Assembly (NCBI GenBank): GCA_963691655.1 | Contig: OY829327.1 | Coordinates: 61,268,079-61,332,078, forward strand | DNA from: Toxonevra muliebris | Taxonomy: Eukaryota; Arthropoda; Insecta; Diptera; Pallopteridae | Reading direction: 5' to 3' | Length of the DNA stretch: 64,000 bases | Shown: piece after piece, positions 43,854-56,310 of the stretch | How the letters are laid out: each line of letters starts with the position of its first letter | Position numbering within the stretch: the first letter of the stretch is position 1 | Notes under the pieces: model-generated | What the model was told of the DNA's origin: nothing | The model's database searches: none | What the model saw: only the letters and a program-made list of their open reading frames with translations | Position numbers and translations under genes: made by a program

Positions 43854-46800
43854 TTAGTACAAACCCATTTCTTTAAAAAACTTACAGTGTTTGATCTTAT
43901 GCAAGTTTTTCTTTAAAATGTGTGATAACATATCATTAGTACAAAAATAATGCAAAATAATTTCATTATTTTTACATATATCACGAATGTGATGATATTT
44001 TATATCGATGTGTTTACTTCGCGCATGATTTACAGGATTCTTGACTAAATGCTGTGCGCTCTGGTTATCGTTATTTAAAACCATTAGATTTGTATTGTGA
44101 AAACCAGGGTGGCCAACTTTTATTTTTCAAAATCAGCTATAATGAAGAATAAAACGTGTATTTTCTTAAAAAAATCCTTACATTTTTTCCTTATAAAAGT
44201 GCGAGAAAACTCAATACATTTAAACTTTTCCACTAACACAGGCACGCATCTGATACTTCTAGTTAATGAAAATTTCTTCGATTCTTCGAAGATATTTTAA
44301 ATTAAAAAAAACGCTCTGAGCGTTAAATCACTTTTTTTCCGCGTTTTAATTTTCAAAAAGCACTAAAATCAGCGGGAAAAGCGCTGAGTTGGCCACACTG
44401 GTGACAACCCATTTCATTCAGTAGTTTCTTGATATACACCGCTTCTTTTGCTGCGGTTGATAGCGCGATGTATTCGACCTGGGTGCTGCTTAGCGCTAGT
44501 GTACCTTGCTTTTTCAACTCCCACAAAAACACGCTTCCTTTTGCAACGAACGCGCAGCCTGTGAAAGATTACCTGTCGCTGGAGTCTCCGCCCCAATCTG
44601 CGTCAACGTAACATACAATCGGTTAACCTGAATAATGAAAATAATGAATCTTCGAGTCGAGTGATCCCTTCAAATATCGGCATGGGGATCTGTGTTGCGC
44701 TGGGAAAGCTTACACACTGAATGCAGGATATCAGGTCGCGTAGAAATTGTTAAATACATAAGCGCGCCAATTAGGGACTGATACTCAGTTTTATTTACCA
44801 TTTCGCAATTGTCGTTATTTCATCTAACTTGATCTAACGGCGTTCCCATTCCTCTGCAGTCTTCCATTCTGTACTGTTTCAGAAGATTTAGAACAAATTG
44901 TCGCTGACAAACTGTAAGAGCACCAGTGTCGCCTTCGCGTTCTATCTCCATTCCAAGAAAGTACTTTAGCTGACCACCGTCTACTACATCAAACTCACTT
45001 ATGATCTGGAATTTGATGACAGTTAACTCTTCCAATTTGGAGCTAGCTAGGATGACATCATCAACATACACAGCGATTATATTAAAATTGCCTTTTTCAT
45101 TTTTTGTGTAGACTCACGGTTCACTGACGCACGGTGTAAATCCCATATTCTTCAAAACAGAATCAAGCCTACCATTCCATTCACGACCACTCTAGTTCAA
45201 GCCATACAGTGCCTTATGTAATTTCAGAACACGATTTGGAAACTCTTTGCTTACGAAATATTCAGGCTGCCTCATGAAAATTTTATCGTGAAACTCGCTG
45301 TTTAGGTACGCCGTTGAAACATCCATTTGGATGTTTCACACGCCAACGCAAGCAGCATACGAATCGTTGCGTATCTCACAACCGGTGGAAAGGTTTCCGT
45401 GTAGTTGACACTAAATTGCTGACTACTGCCTTTTGCGACTAAGCGCGGTTTAAAACGTTGTATTGCACCATTACTGTCGCGCTTCAGGTTGTATACCCAC
45501 TTACAACCGATGATCTTCTCCCCTTTTGGGAGTTCAACTAATGACCACGTATCATTACGTATTAATGCATAGTACTCCTTCTTCATCGAGTCCTCCCATT
45601 GCTTACTGTATTTACTTTTCACAACTTCCTCTACGCTTTGTGGAATTGGAACATCGTCTTCTCCTATGCATATGTCGTTTTTTACGAGGTCTCTCATGTT
45701 TTCCGTGTACGCACTAATCTCGGTCTACCTGGGCCAAACCCCTTAAGTTGCACAGCGTTGGTTCCTTCATTACTAGCTACGGATACAATCATCAGCGTCA
45801 CAACTTTAATTTCTTCAACATCAAATATTACTATGTTGATTTTTTACGGACATACGAATTTTCCATGAATATAACATCTCTGCTCGTTATAACTTTCCTT
45901 GATACTATATCGTATAGACGATATGCTTTTAACGTATCAGAATAGCCCACCATAATCATTTCTTTACCTTTTGGCTGGAACTTTTTTTTCTGTGTTTTGT
46001 CAAACTCAATGGTCAAGGAGGGAAAAACTTTAAGGTCCGATACAGTTGGTTTCCTTCCTGTCCAGGCTTCATACGGAGTTTTATTGACGTGTGTTCTTGT
46101 TATAGCTCGGTTCCGCAAATACGTTGCCGTCGCAATTGCCTCCGCCCAAAAATATTCGTCTAAATCACTGTGAACCATGCTTGCTCCTTGCCATCTCCAC
46201 CAAAGTTCTGTTCACGCGCTCCGCCACCCCGTTTTGTTGTGGTGTGTATGCGACAGTTAATTGACGCTTTATGTCATTTTCGTTTGAAAAAAAGATATTC
46301 TCGGCCATTGTCACTGCGTAGAATTTTTATTTTGTGGTTTCTCTGTGTTTCCGCCATAGCTTTAAATGATTTAAACGCTGCAAACTTCTCTTTTGTCTTC
46401 AAAAAATAAACAAATACATGACGCGACTTATCGTCGATGAATGTGGCAAAGTATCGAAAACCACCGATAGACGTTTTGTTCATCGGCCCACATATATCTG
46501 TAAGCACCACTTCTAACGAATTTTTCGCACGGCTTTCAGATGCAGGTGGGAACGGCTTAACACATATTTTGCTCTTTGCGCATGTTACACATTGATTGCT
46601 ATTTGACAATTCTTTCACTTTGAGACCATGAACAATTTCCTTGCTCGACATTTCTTTTAGGCTATTGAAGTTTATATGTCCAAAACGACTATGCCATACT
46701 ATTGCTTCGCTATTTGAGCACTTTGTCTGAAAACATTTATTTGATTTTTCTTTAAATAATCCACCATTTTCCTTTGCCGTTAGGATAACATTTCCATTTT

Positions 46801-46865
46801 GATTTTTAATTATGGCATTTTTCTTTTCAAAATATTTTTCAAAATTGCATACAGAAACAAAATTA
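43854..46865 (-). pseudogene. copia element, unit 1: truncated pol
   Basis: The minus strand carries integrase (WHSRFGHINFNSL with CVTCAKSK zinc residues, LTDICGPM, LRSDNGREY), RT (WEDSMKKEYYAL, FKPRLVAKG, YVDDVIL) and RNase H (NNDNQSAQHL...HIDIKYHHIRD). It has no gag or protease: the text begins at NFVSVCNFEKYF, abutting the LTR of unit 2 at 46865/46866. Frameshifts or stops occur after LRSDNGREYL, near 45830, 45300 and 44820. A hAT MITE interrupts RNase H. It is nearly identical to unit 2 at an offset of 4,138. Confidence 0.8.
44105..44400. mobile_element. hAT-type MITE in copia unit 1
   Basis: It is 296 bp with ends CAGGGTGGCCAACT and AGTTGGCCACACTG, flanked by GTGAAAAC and GTGACAAC (8-bp duplication, one change). 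Excluding it and one duplication rejoins the RNase H frame. It belongs to the same family as 18363-18652. Confidence 0.8.
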
Positions 46866-47932
46866 TGTAATAAACCTAACCGATGCGTCCGCACGGAAGG
46901 ATAGTACAAAAGAGTCGTTAGTTTATATCAGCAGAGCGTCCGCATGCTAGGTTCTTCGTAATACATTATTCATTTGTAAGGTATTCATTGGATCTTGGCG
47001 TAAGTCCTTACGGCAAGATTAAGATTCCGCTGAGGTATTAATTGGCGTCAGGGTGTCGTATCCACGTACCCTGGTGTAGTGAACACACGAAGTAGCCACG
47101 GACCGTACAACAAACGACAATGACCTAACCATCGTATCACGAAGACATAAAAGAAAACAACAAAGGCAAAGTGAGCGCCAAGAAAGGCTAACGAAGAGAA
47201 CCGAGCGCCAAGAAAGGCACAACGAAGGCAAAACGAGCGCCACAGAGGCTACAAAGCATAAGAAGCAACGCGTACGATACCACAAGCAACGTAACAGTGA
47301 ATAATACAAACAAACATTGTGCATTAAACTGAATTATCTTGAGTTATTATTTACGCACCTTGGTTACTCGCTGAGCATACCTTAGCTAAAAGAAAAGGAG
47401 CCAGGAAGGTTCGTTACACTATTAAAAATAAACTCAAATTCCAAAAATGCTTCAAATTTTCAACTTTTATACGCAGTGAGCTATTTTTCTAAACTAAAAA
47501 TTTATTTTACATTGCGAAATAAACTTTAATTAAGTAATTAATTAAATTAAGCACTTATATCTTCAAATGTATTAGCCTTTTGTAACTGTTATGCCTGGTT
47601 TTTACTATGTCAAATTCAATCAAATTTGCCAGCATGTTGACAATTTTCATATAGGAAGTTCTCTCTTTCTCTCTCTTTGACAAGGAATAAGACATATTGA
47701 AAACCAAGCATTACAAATCTTTGGATCCAACAGCTGAGCAGTAATAAAATGCACGTTTATATTTAACGAAGTTTTTCAAGCGAGTTAGAGATTAAGATAG
47801 AATTAATACAAAGCTAGAACTGATATGAGAAAGAGAAAAACGGAAATTAAATATAATACAAAACATAGAACATAACTACATGAACAATATATTGCGTTGC
47901 AATTGTATTACGAAATAACTTCACTTTTAACA
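46866..47932 (-). repeat. copia LTR, unit 2
   Basis: Near-identical to 42728-43794 (for example a C/T difference at 47359 and an A/T difference at about 47391). For unit 2 this is the 3' LTR in minus orientation; for unit 1 it occupies the upstream LTR position but is joined directly to mid-pol. Confidence 0.65.
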
Positions 47933-47991
47933 CTCCTTCTCAACTCAATATATTGATTAATAAAAAAAAATTTAATATTATTTTCACAAAT

Positions 47992-50900
47992 TTAGTACAA
48001 ACCCATTTCTTTAAAAAACTTACAGTGTTTGATCTTATGCAAGTTTTTCTTTAAAATGTGTGATAACATATCATTAGTACAAAAATAATGCAAAATAATT
48101 TCATTATTTTTACATATATCACGAATGTGATGATATTTTATATCGATGTGTTTACTTCGCGCATGATTTACAGGATTCTTGACTAAATGCTGTGCGCTCT
48201 GGTTATCGTTATTTAAAACCATTAGATTTGTATTGTGAAAACCAGGGTGGCCAACTTTTATTTTTCAAAATCAGCTATAATGAAGAATAAAACGTGTATT
48301 TTCTTAAAAAAATCCTTACATTTTTTCCTTATAAAAGTGCGAGAAAACTCAATACATTTAAACTTTTCCACTAACACAGGCACGCATCTGATACTTCTAG
48401 TTAATGAAAATTTCTTCGATTCTTCGAAGATATTTTAAATTAAAAAAAACGCTCTGAGCGTTAAATCACTTTTTTTCCGCGTTTTAATTTTCAAAAAGCA
48501 CTAAAATCAGCGGGAAAAGCGCTGAGTTGGCCACACTGGTGACAACCCATTTCATTCAGTAGTTTCTTGATATACACCGCTTCTTTTGCTGCGGTTGATA
48601 GCGCGATGTATTCGACCTGGGTGCTGCTTAGCGCTAGTGTACCTTGCTTTTTCAACTCCCACAAAAACACGCTTCCTTCTGCAACGAACGCGCAGCCTGT
48701 GAAAGATTACCTGTCGCTGGAGTCTCCGCCCCAATCTGCGTCAACGTAACATACAATCGGTTAACCTGAATAATGAAAATAATGAATCTTCGAGTCGAGT
48801 GATCCCTTCAAATATCGGCATGGGGATCTGTGTTGCGCTGGGAAAGCTTACACACTGAATGCAGGATATCAGGTCGCGTAGAAATTGTTAAATACATAAG
48901 CGCGCCAATTAGGGACTGATACTCAGTTTTATTTACCATTTCGCAATTGTCGTTATTTCATCTAACTTGATCTAACGGCGTTCCCATTCCTCTGCAGTCT
49001 TCCATTCTGTACTGTTTCAGAAGATTTAGAACAAATTGTCGCTGACAAACTGTAAGAGCACCAGTGTCGCCTTCGCGTTCTATCTCCATTCCAAGAAAGT
49101 ACTTTAGCTGACCACCGTCTACTACATCAAACTCACTTATGATCTGGAATTTGATGACAGTTAACTCTTCCAATTTGGAGCTAGCTAGGATGACATCATC
49201 AACATACACAGCGATTATATTAAAATTGCCTTTTTCATTTTTTGTGTAGACTCACGGTTCACTGACGCACGGTGTAAATCCCATATTCTTCAAAACAGAA
49301 TCAAGCCTACCATTCCATTCACGACCACTCTAGTTCAAGCCATACAGTGCCTTATGTAATTTCAGAACACGATTTGGAAATTCTTTGCTTACGAAATATT
49401 CAGGCTGCCTCATGAAAATTTTATCGTGAAACTCGCTGTTTAGGTACGCCGTTGAAACATCCATTTGGATGTTTCACACGCCAACGCAAGCAGCATACGA
49501 ATCGTTGCGTATCTCACAACCGGTGGAAAGGTTTCCGTGTAGTTGACACTAAATTGCTGACTACTGCCTTTTGCGACTAAGCGCGGTTTAAAACGTTGTA
49601 TTGCACCATTACTGTCGCGCTTCAGGTTGTATACCCACTTACAACCGATGATCTTCTCCCCTTTTGGGAGTTCAACTAATGACCACGTATCATTACGTAT
49701 TAATGCATAGTACTCCTTCTTCATCGAGTCCTCCCATTGCTTACTGTATTTACTTTTCACAACTTCCTCTACGCTTTGTGGAATTGGAACATCGTCTTCT
49801 CCTATGCATATGTCGTTTTTTACGAGGTCTCTCATGTTTTCCGTGTACGCACTAATCTCGGTCTACCTGGGCCAAACCCCTTAAGTTGCACAGCGTTGGT
49901 TCCTTCATTACTAGCTACGGATACAATCATCAGCGTCACAACTTTAATTTCTTCAACATCAAATATTACTATGTTGATTTTTTACGGACATACGAATTTT
50001 CCATGAATATAACATCTCTGCTCGTTATAACTTTCCTTGATACTATATCGTATAGACGATATGCTTTTAACGTATCAGAATAGCCCACCATAATCATTTC
50101 TTTACCTTTTGGCTGGAACTTTTTTTTCTGTGTTTTGTCAAACTCAATGGTCAAGGAGGGAAAAACTTTAAGGTCCGATACAGTTGGTTTCCTTCCTGTC
50201 CAGGCTTCATACGGAGTTTTATTGACGTGTGTTCTTGTTATAGCTCGGTTCCGCAAATACGTTGCCGTCGCAATTGCCTCCGCCCAAAAATATTCGTCTA
50301 AATCACTGTGAACCATGCTTGCTCCTTGCCATCTCCACCAAAGTTCTGTTCACGCGCTCCGCCACACCGTTTTGTTGTGGTGTGTATGCGACAGTTAATT
50401 GACGCTTTATGTCATTTTCGTTTGAAAAAAAGATATTCTCGGCCATTGTCACTGCGTAGAATTTTTATTTTGTGGTTTCTCTGTGTTTCCGCCATAGCTT
50501 TAAATGATTTAAACGCTGCAAACTTCTCTTTTGTCTTCAAAAAATAAACAAATACATGACGCGACTTATCGTCGATGAATGTGGCAAAGTATCGAAAACC
50601 ACCGATAGACGTTTTGTTCATCGGCCCACATATATCTGTAAGCACCACTTCTAACGAATTTTTCGCACGGCTTTCAGATGCAGGTGGGAACGGCTTAACA
50701 CATATTTTGCTCTTTGCGCATGTTACACATTGATTGCTATTTGACAATTCTTTCACTTTGAGACCATGAACAATTTCCTTGCTCGACATTTCTTTTAGGC
50801 TATTGAAGTTTATATGTCCAAAACGACTATGCCATACTATTGCTTCGCTATTTGAGCACTTTGTCTGAAAACATTTATTTGATTTTTCTTTAAATAATCC

Positions 50901-51949
50901 ACCATTTTCCTTTGCCGTTAGGATAACATTTCCATTTTGATTTTTAATTATGGCATTTTTCTTTTCAAAATATTTTTCAAAATTGCATACAGAAACAAAA
51001 TTACTCTGCAAAGACGCACATATAATACGTTTTCCAATTTTAGTACAAATTCTTCATTTTCAATGCGAATTTCTCCTCGCCCTTCCGCTTCCCCCACAAA
51101 AACTATTCTCTCTTTGTTTTCTTCATACGTGCAAAATAAATTTCGATCACGACATAAATGGGAAGTCGCCCCGTTATCAACACACCAGCCATCACGAACC
51201 ATATCATCTGATGTAACGGTAGCAAGTATAGAGAACGATTGTTCAGTTGAACTTTGCTGCATTTTTCTTGGCTCCCGACATTTTGCGCAATTGTAACACT
51301 TTTCGTTATTGAGGTTTTTGGTACCGTTGCTGTTTTTCTGATTTTAGCTCTTATTTTCGCTATGGCTGCTGTTAATTGCTTGATTTCTTTTGATTTGTTG
51401 CTCGTGCTACAAATTCATGATGATTATCGCTAGATCCGACATCCTCGCCCCTCTCTTGCCTTCTTGCTCTCTCCTCAAGTAACTCGACCTTAAGTACATT
51501 TAGGGACGGCAATGCATCTCGTGCCTCCATTGCAACAACAAAATTCTCATATGGAATAGGCAAGCTGGATAGCAAAATTATTACAATCATTTCTTCAGGC
51601 ACCTCAATACCGCTTTCTACCAACATTTCTAAAAGCTTCAGCCCTTTTGGTTGATGAATCTCTTTTAGTTCGTTCCAGGCCTTCGTTGAGGTTTCACAAT
51701 ACCTAACGTGATTGATTTGCGATGGTTTAATGCACAGCATAATGCTTTCTCGTCTTTTCCATCAAACGCCGGCGTCTCTTCTGACATAGCATTTTCACTT
51801 TTATATACCTTCCGCTTACTAGTGCCCATAGAAGTGTGGATGAATGTTTTTAGTTTTTTTTTTTTTGGTTTTTCCACATCTTGTATAAGAACGCATGATT
51901 CCAAATACTCATCCTGCGATATGATACGGTTAAAATCTGTTGTGGCCAT
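47992..51949 (-). pseudogene. copia element, unit 2: gag-pol
   Basis: The gag ATG is at 51949 (MATTDFNRIISQDEYLESC). The gag core at 51372-51740 is of UBN2 type (RYCETSTKAWNELKEIHQPK, ILLSSLPIPYENFV). A partial knuckle (CYNCAKC) comes next, then protease near 51190 (WCVDNGATSHL), integrase 50412-51011 and 49969-50400 (NGVAERVNRTL), RT 48958-49835 with YVDDVIL, and RNase H to 47992. Breaks: frameshifts near 51700, 51010, 50412 and 49965, and stops near 49440 and 48958. A MITE interrupts RNase H. No 5' LTR was found above 51962. Confidence 0.8.
48243..48538. mobile_element. hAT-type MITE in copia unit 2
   Basis: Identical in position, ends and target duplication to the MITE at 44105-44400. It therefore came along with the duplication of the copia segment, not by independent insertion. 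Confidence 0.8.
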
Positions 51950-52625
51950 TTCAACAATATAACTTTCTCGTTTTCTTTATATTTCATGTGCCTTTTGGTG
52001 CTATCCATGATAGTGTTGCACTATCATTGTATCCATACTGAAAACATATTACCCCAAACTTTCAAAGTAGGATGTCTTTATTTTATCTGTATTCAGATTC
52101 CAAAATGCATCCAATTTCACAAAGTTTTACAATTTTTTTAAAAAAATAGTACCGGAACAAAAAAGTTCTTTCTTAAAATTATATGGCTGAGATAACTTTC
52201 TCGTCTTTATCGTGGGACTTTTTCTTTTTGCACGTATAGGCCCAATAATCCTAAAAACATTAATTTTGGACTCGCGTATCCCGGCGGACTAAAATTAGTG
52301 CAAAAAAATCAAATTGTCTATTAAAAGGGGGCGAAAGTTATATTACGAACGAAATTTAGTAGAAAATCGAATGTTTGTATAAAAAAAAGTTGGAAAACCT
52401 TTCAAAATTTAATGCAATTTGGAAGTAAATCTGAACATAGACTTAATAAAGACATACAACCCTGAAAGATTGGGGTAATATGTATTCATTGTTGATACAA
52501 TGGTGGCGCAACAGGATAATAACCGCAAGCATAGCACCAAAAGACACATGAAATTTAAAATATCACTTTCTGAAATAGTCTCAACAGTCATTAGAACCTA
52601 ACCGTATCATATCACAAGACTTTTT
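51915..52625. repeat. Inverted repeat formed by two copia 5' ends
   Basis: The copia leader and gag start (about 51915-52100 on the minus strand) are repeated, diverged, in plus orientation at about 52430-52625. Shared landmarks are ATAGCACCAAAAG(G/A)CACATG, GGGGTAATATGT and AACCGTATCATATC. The plus-strand copy stops a few codons into gag. The 330-bp loop was not identified. Confidence 0.55.
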
Positions 52626-53463
52626 TCTTTAATAGAATTGCATTGCTACATCGCGTCACAATTTCGTAAATGGTTTCTTATTAAAAACTTAATTTTTCTT
52701 AAATGAAATTGAAATTATATTGAATTTGTATCTACTAAATAATTACATAATTAATAATGATCTGTAAACATTAAAGGTTTTTCCCAAATCGGTTTCATAC
52801 TAACATATATCTTTGATCTCAAAACATATATAAATCATTTACACGGTTGTGTCACGCACTGTATATTTACATGAGAAATTTTCTTTAAAAAATAAATGAC
52901 AATAACAACATATTCTTTGGCTTAAAATTCTTAAAATACCCAATAATATCGTGGATAATAATAAAACCACATTAATCCAACGAGAAAGCGAAAAGTAGTT
53001 ATGTGCAATGGTCAATAGCTATGGTATGTTTGCTGCGCACCGCCGTTCCGGGCGTTCGGCGTGCTGGTTGCGCTTGGTTCTAAGTCTTCATTTGTTATGA
53101 CTACTTCACGTGCCCACTACGTTTGATACATCATTTTAAAGGGAAAAGCATAAGCTTTCTTTGCTTTCTTAAAATTTGAGTTTTTTGGTAAAAAAAAAAA
53201 TTACACTACTTAAAATATTTTTATTGAAAAGATCCGACAAAATCCTATTAGAATTAATTTGATCTCACATATGAATTTTTTAAACTTGTCATAGAGAAAA
53301 AAAGTCCGAACTTTTTTTTTTCCGATGGTGATTTGACGCGATTTGCCCCATATACAAATATGTTAACGTTTTGTTTTGATTTTATGTATTTTATATAAGT
53401 ATTATTACAATCAGATTTATATTTATGACAACTGTCGCTTTCACGCCATAGCCATTGCACCTC
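52626..53463. other. Non-coding intron DNA
   Basis: No gene or repeat was recognised. A less AT-rich patch near 53030-53090 (CGCCGTTCCGGGCGTTCGGC) is unexplained. Confidence 0.35.
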
Positions 53464-54870
53464 GACATGTATGTTTGTAGAATTTATATGTATATGTAAA
53501 ATAAATACAAACATTTTTTGTTCACATATTATCGTAGCAGCGGTATGTGAAATTTAACATATACAAAAAAAATTAACACTGCACCTCATGTTGAAATCTG
53601 ATTGTAACAGAAAACCAAAGCAAAGAATAAGAAGAAGAGATGTGTGTTCTTGTTGTTTTCCCGATAGTTGATGAAAATAAGCCATTACAGAATTTCAAAT
53701 TTAACATTTTCAATCGTTTTTACATTGGTTGCGATTCTAGATTTTGTAACAGAAATGAAATGAAATAATATGAAAACAAAACAAGAAAAAAAAAGAAGAT
53801 ATGCGGGTTTTTGTTTGTTTATCTTTTCTCTAATTACAAAAGGGAAATGTTTTGTTATTTTAGGAATTAAGTATTTTAAAATTATTCTTGAAAAACTACA
53901 TAACCATTCTTGCGTATTCAATACTATTTAATGTTAACAAACAAAACGTTGGAAATAAGAAAGAAATTTAACATTTTCATTAGTTTTACATTGCATTTAC
54001 ATACATTTTGATTTCATGAAATCAGTAGAAACGATTCAAAAGTACTTCTATAAAATACATAAAATGAAAACAAAACGTTTACATATTTGTATATAAGGAA
54101 TATATAAAAAACTGTAAATGTTGAATGTTATTTGCCAAAAGAAATGTTAAATATTTGTTTTATCAAACACCTCCAACCCATCCATTCAAACATTTGGTAC
54201 GCTGGATGTGTTGACAACCGTCGCTGTCACACCATCGGTATTGCACCTCGCTGCTGGTTTGTACGATTTTTTGTTTCGATTCCAGCAAAAGCGAATTCCG
54301 ACCTCTTTACAATCTATACTCTTTGTTCAAGGGAACGAAACACAATTGCGCCGTATGGCGGTATACATTAGTGATGGGGTTTTCGCTACGATTGTAAATT
54401 TTTCAGTACACTTTGCGGCTCGGAAATACGTCAATACATAAACAAGATTTTCAGTACACTTTCGTACAATAAATTCTTCTTATATTGTTATCGATTACAC
54501 AGTGCAACATGAAAAATTTACAAGGGCTTAGGCCTATATAGTTGTTGGATTGGCAGTAAAAAATTTTACACACACTAGACTAAAAAGCAGAAAATAATAT
54601 TTTAAATAAAAAAAAATTTTTAATATACCACGTTTTTAAAACAGACTAAAAAGTATAAAATAATTTCTCCTAGCCCCATACAGATTGTCCTGAAAATATG
54701 TAATTGCGAATTTTAGTAGGTCTCAAAATATTTGCATGATCTAAAATAAAAAACGGTCGCATGCAATATAAAATTGACGGATGAATAGTTCACTTAAACC
54801 GCTACCAATAGCGTCTATCCATAAGCGTCCCACGCTTTTAGTTTGAAATCATGCAAATATTTTCAGATCT
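53464..54870 (+). repeat. 1.4-kb interspersed repeat, copy 2
   Basis: Direct copy of 20107-21501 with only scattered differences from about 53580 to 54840 (for example GGACGG versus GGATGAATAG-type indels near 54780). Left of 53580 similarity weakens. Unlike copy 1 it continues into the second arm of a hairpin. Confidence 0.75.
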
Positions 54871-54967
54871 ACTAAAATTCGCAATTACATATTTTCAGGA
54901 CAATCTGTATGGGGCTAGGAGAAATTATTTTATACTTTTAAGTCCGTTTTAAAAACGTGGTATATTA
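54621..54967. repeat. Long terminal hairpin of the 1.4-kb repeat
   Basis: Arms 54621-54738 and 54848-54967 are inverted copies over about 118-120 bases with only a few mismatches (start TAATATACCACGTTTTTAAA), around a 109-bp loop. Copy 1 has the left arm (from 21253) and loop but not the right arm. Confidence 0.75.
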
Positions 54968-55605
54968 AACTTTTTTTTTATTATTATTTACTAATACTAC
55001 CGTTTGTTTCCAAAGAAGGAATATTTAGTTTTTATATGAATTTGTTTTATTTTCATAAATTTTTTAGCATTAAGTATGACTGAAGTTGTAACAGCTGTGA
55101 GTAAAAAAATGTATTTTTTCTAATAAAATTTCTATGCATTAGTGCAACTGTTTCCAATTATCTAAAACTCTAGATTTTAAGTAATACTTATTTGAAAACA
55201 TGTAAGACATTTTGAAAAATTCCTTCCCTGTAAAGCAAAATCCTCCTTTTAAAAGGAGAAATTCCCCCCTTAAAATTTTCAAAACGGCCGCACTGATGCT
55301 CAGTGCTTTAACATACCATATAAGCTTTTTGGTAGCGCATATTGGTCTTGAATGGAATGCTTTAAGTACAGTCATTTCTTGTTTAAACTTTTTAAAAACC
55401 TAACAAAATGTTTTTAATAACATAATTTTAATAAACTTAAAAATTCAAAGAAATTGGTTTAATAATAAATAAAAAGAAAAAGAATATTTTATCAAACCTA
55501 AAAATCGGCTTTTTTTTAGCGCGAGTGTAATATTAGTTTGAATAGTCCGATCAAAAGCGAACATTATACGTGCATATTTATTTATATTGTATTTTAAAAT
55601 TTCAG
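54968..55605. other. Non-coding intron DNA before exon C
   Basis: Nothing was recognised. A 17-bp palindromic run around TCCTCCTTTTAAAAGGAGAA (55239-55258) is present. Confidence 0.4.
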
Positions 55606-55733
55606 GAGGTGCACAAGGATTTTTCTGCTTTTGTAATCTCTAAATATCGGTTTTTATGGCTTAACCTCAGCGAATTACTGCAATCACTTGGAAATGCATA
55701 TGCAAGAACTTACTCAACTTATTGTATTTTTAT
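55606..55733 (+). CDS. Gr21a: Gustatory receptor (Gr21a-like), internal exon C (ICL2 to TM5)
   Basis: The exon follows an AAAATTTCAG acceptor and encodes EVHKDFSAFVISKYRFLWLN, then SELLQSLGNAYARTYSTYC. The pattern of YRFLW, a leucine-rich helix, and LG.AYA before TM5 is characteristic of the intracellular loop of CO2-lineage gustatory receptors, especially Gr21a as I recall the family. It ends with two bases (AT) before a GTGAGT donor at 55734. These join the A at 58663 to give an isoleucine codon, so the phase agrees with exon D. I see no frameshift or stop. Confidence 0.85.
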
Positions 55734-56310
55734 GTGAGTATGGGGCAAAAAAAATTTAATAAGTCGCTGTTGGTGGCACATACCTGTATGCAGTGTTGCC
55801 AGAAACTTCACTTCAAAAATCATCAAAATTGTAAGAAAAAATCGTAATTTTTACACATGTTATGCAATTTATGAGGATTACAAGGATTTTTAATTTGTCT
55901 GTGGCGTTAATGCCAAGGTAAATATCTTTACTTTCCAAAAATATTGTTTTTTCTCTGAAATCAATATTATTAACACTAAGAGTTAAATACTCTGGTCTTA
56001 AAATATTTATGCATGGAAAGCATAATCAAAATTGTATCACTGGAAATCAAGTTCAACACAGATACACCTAGTCTTTATTTCTTTAAGAGGCGTTCCAGTT
56101 CCTGAAGAGAAATGCTGGCAGTAGTAGTATCTTAAGGACAACGATACTACGGAGCATTATCTTTGTAGTTGTCCGGCGTTCGCGAGAATCAGATTAAGGC
56201 TGTTGGGTAGTGATGTCCGGGCAATCAGGTCTCTGTTGATCAACATCCCATTTTTCCGGAAGTGGAGAGCGTTAATTCGACAGTTTCGCAGCGCAACTGG
56301 TGGGTTGCCA
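55734..56310. other. Intron DNA with a short LINE C-terminal scrap
   Basis: About 56130-56215 (plus) reads TEHYLCSCPAFARIRLRLLG, matching the HxxxC...C-PAF..IR pattern that ends RNase H-bearing LINEs such as copy B. Nothing else was recognised. Confidence 0.45.

Noticed and set aside
46274..46909. A 211-codon ORF starting MYYPSVRTHRLGLLHNFVSV
   Set aside because: Its first residues are read through the copia LTR; it is a chance fusion at the LTR/pol border, not a gene start.
53030..53090. GC-richer patch as a promoter or small RNA gene
   Set aside because: No promoter motif, hairpin or RNA signature could be supported.
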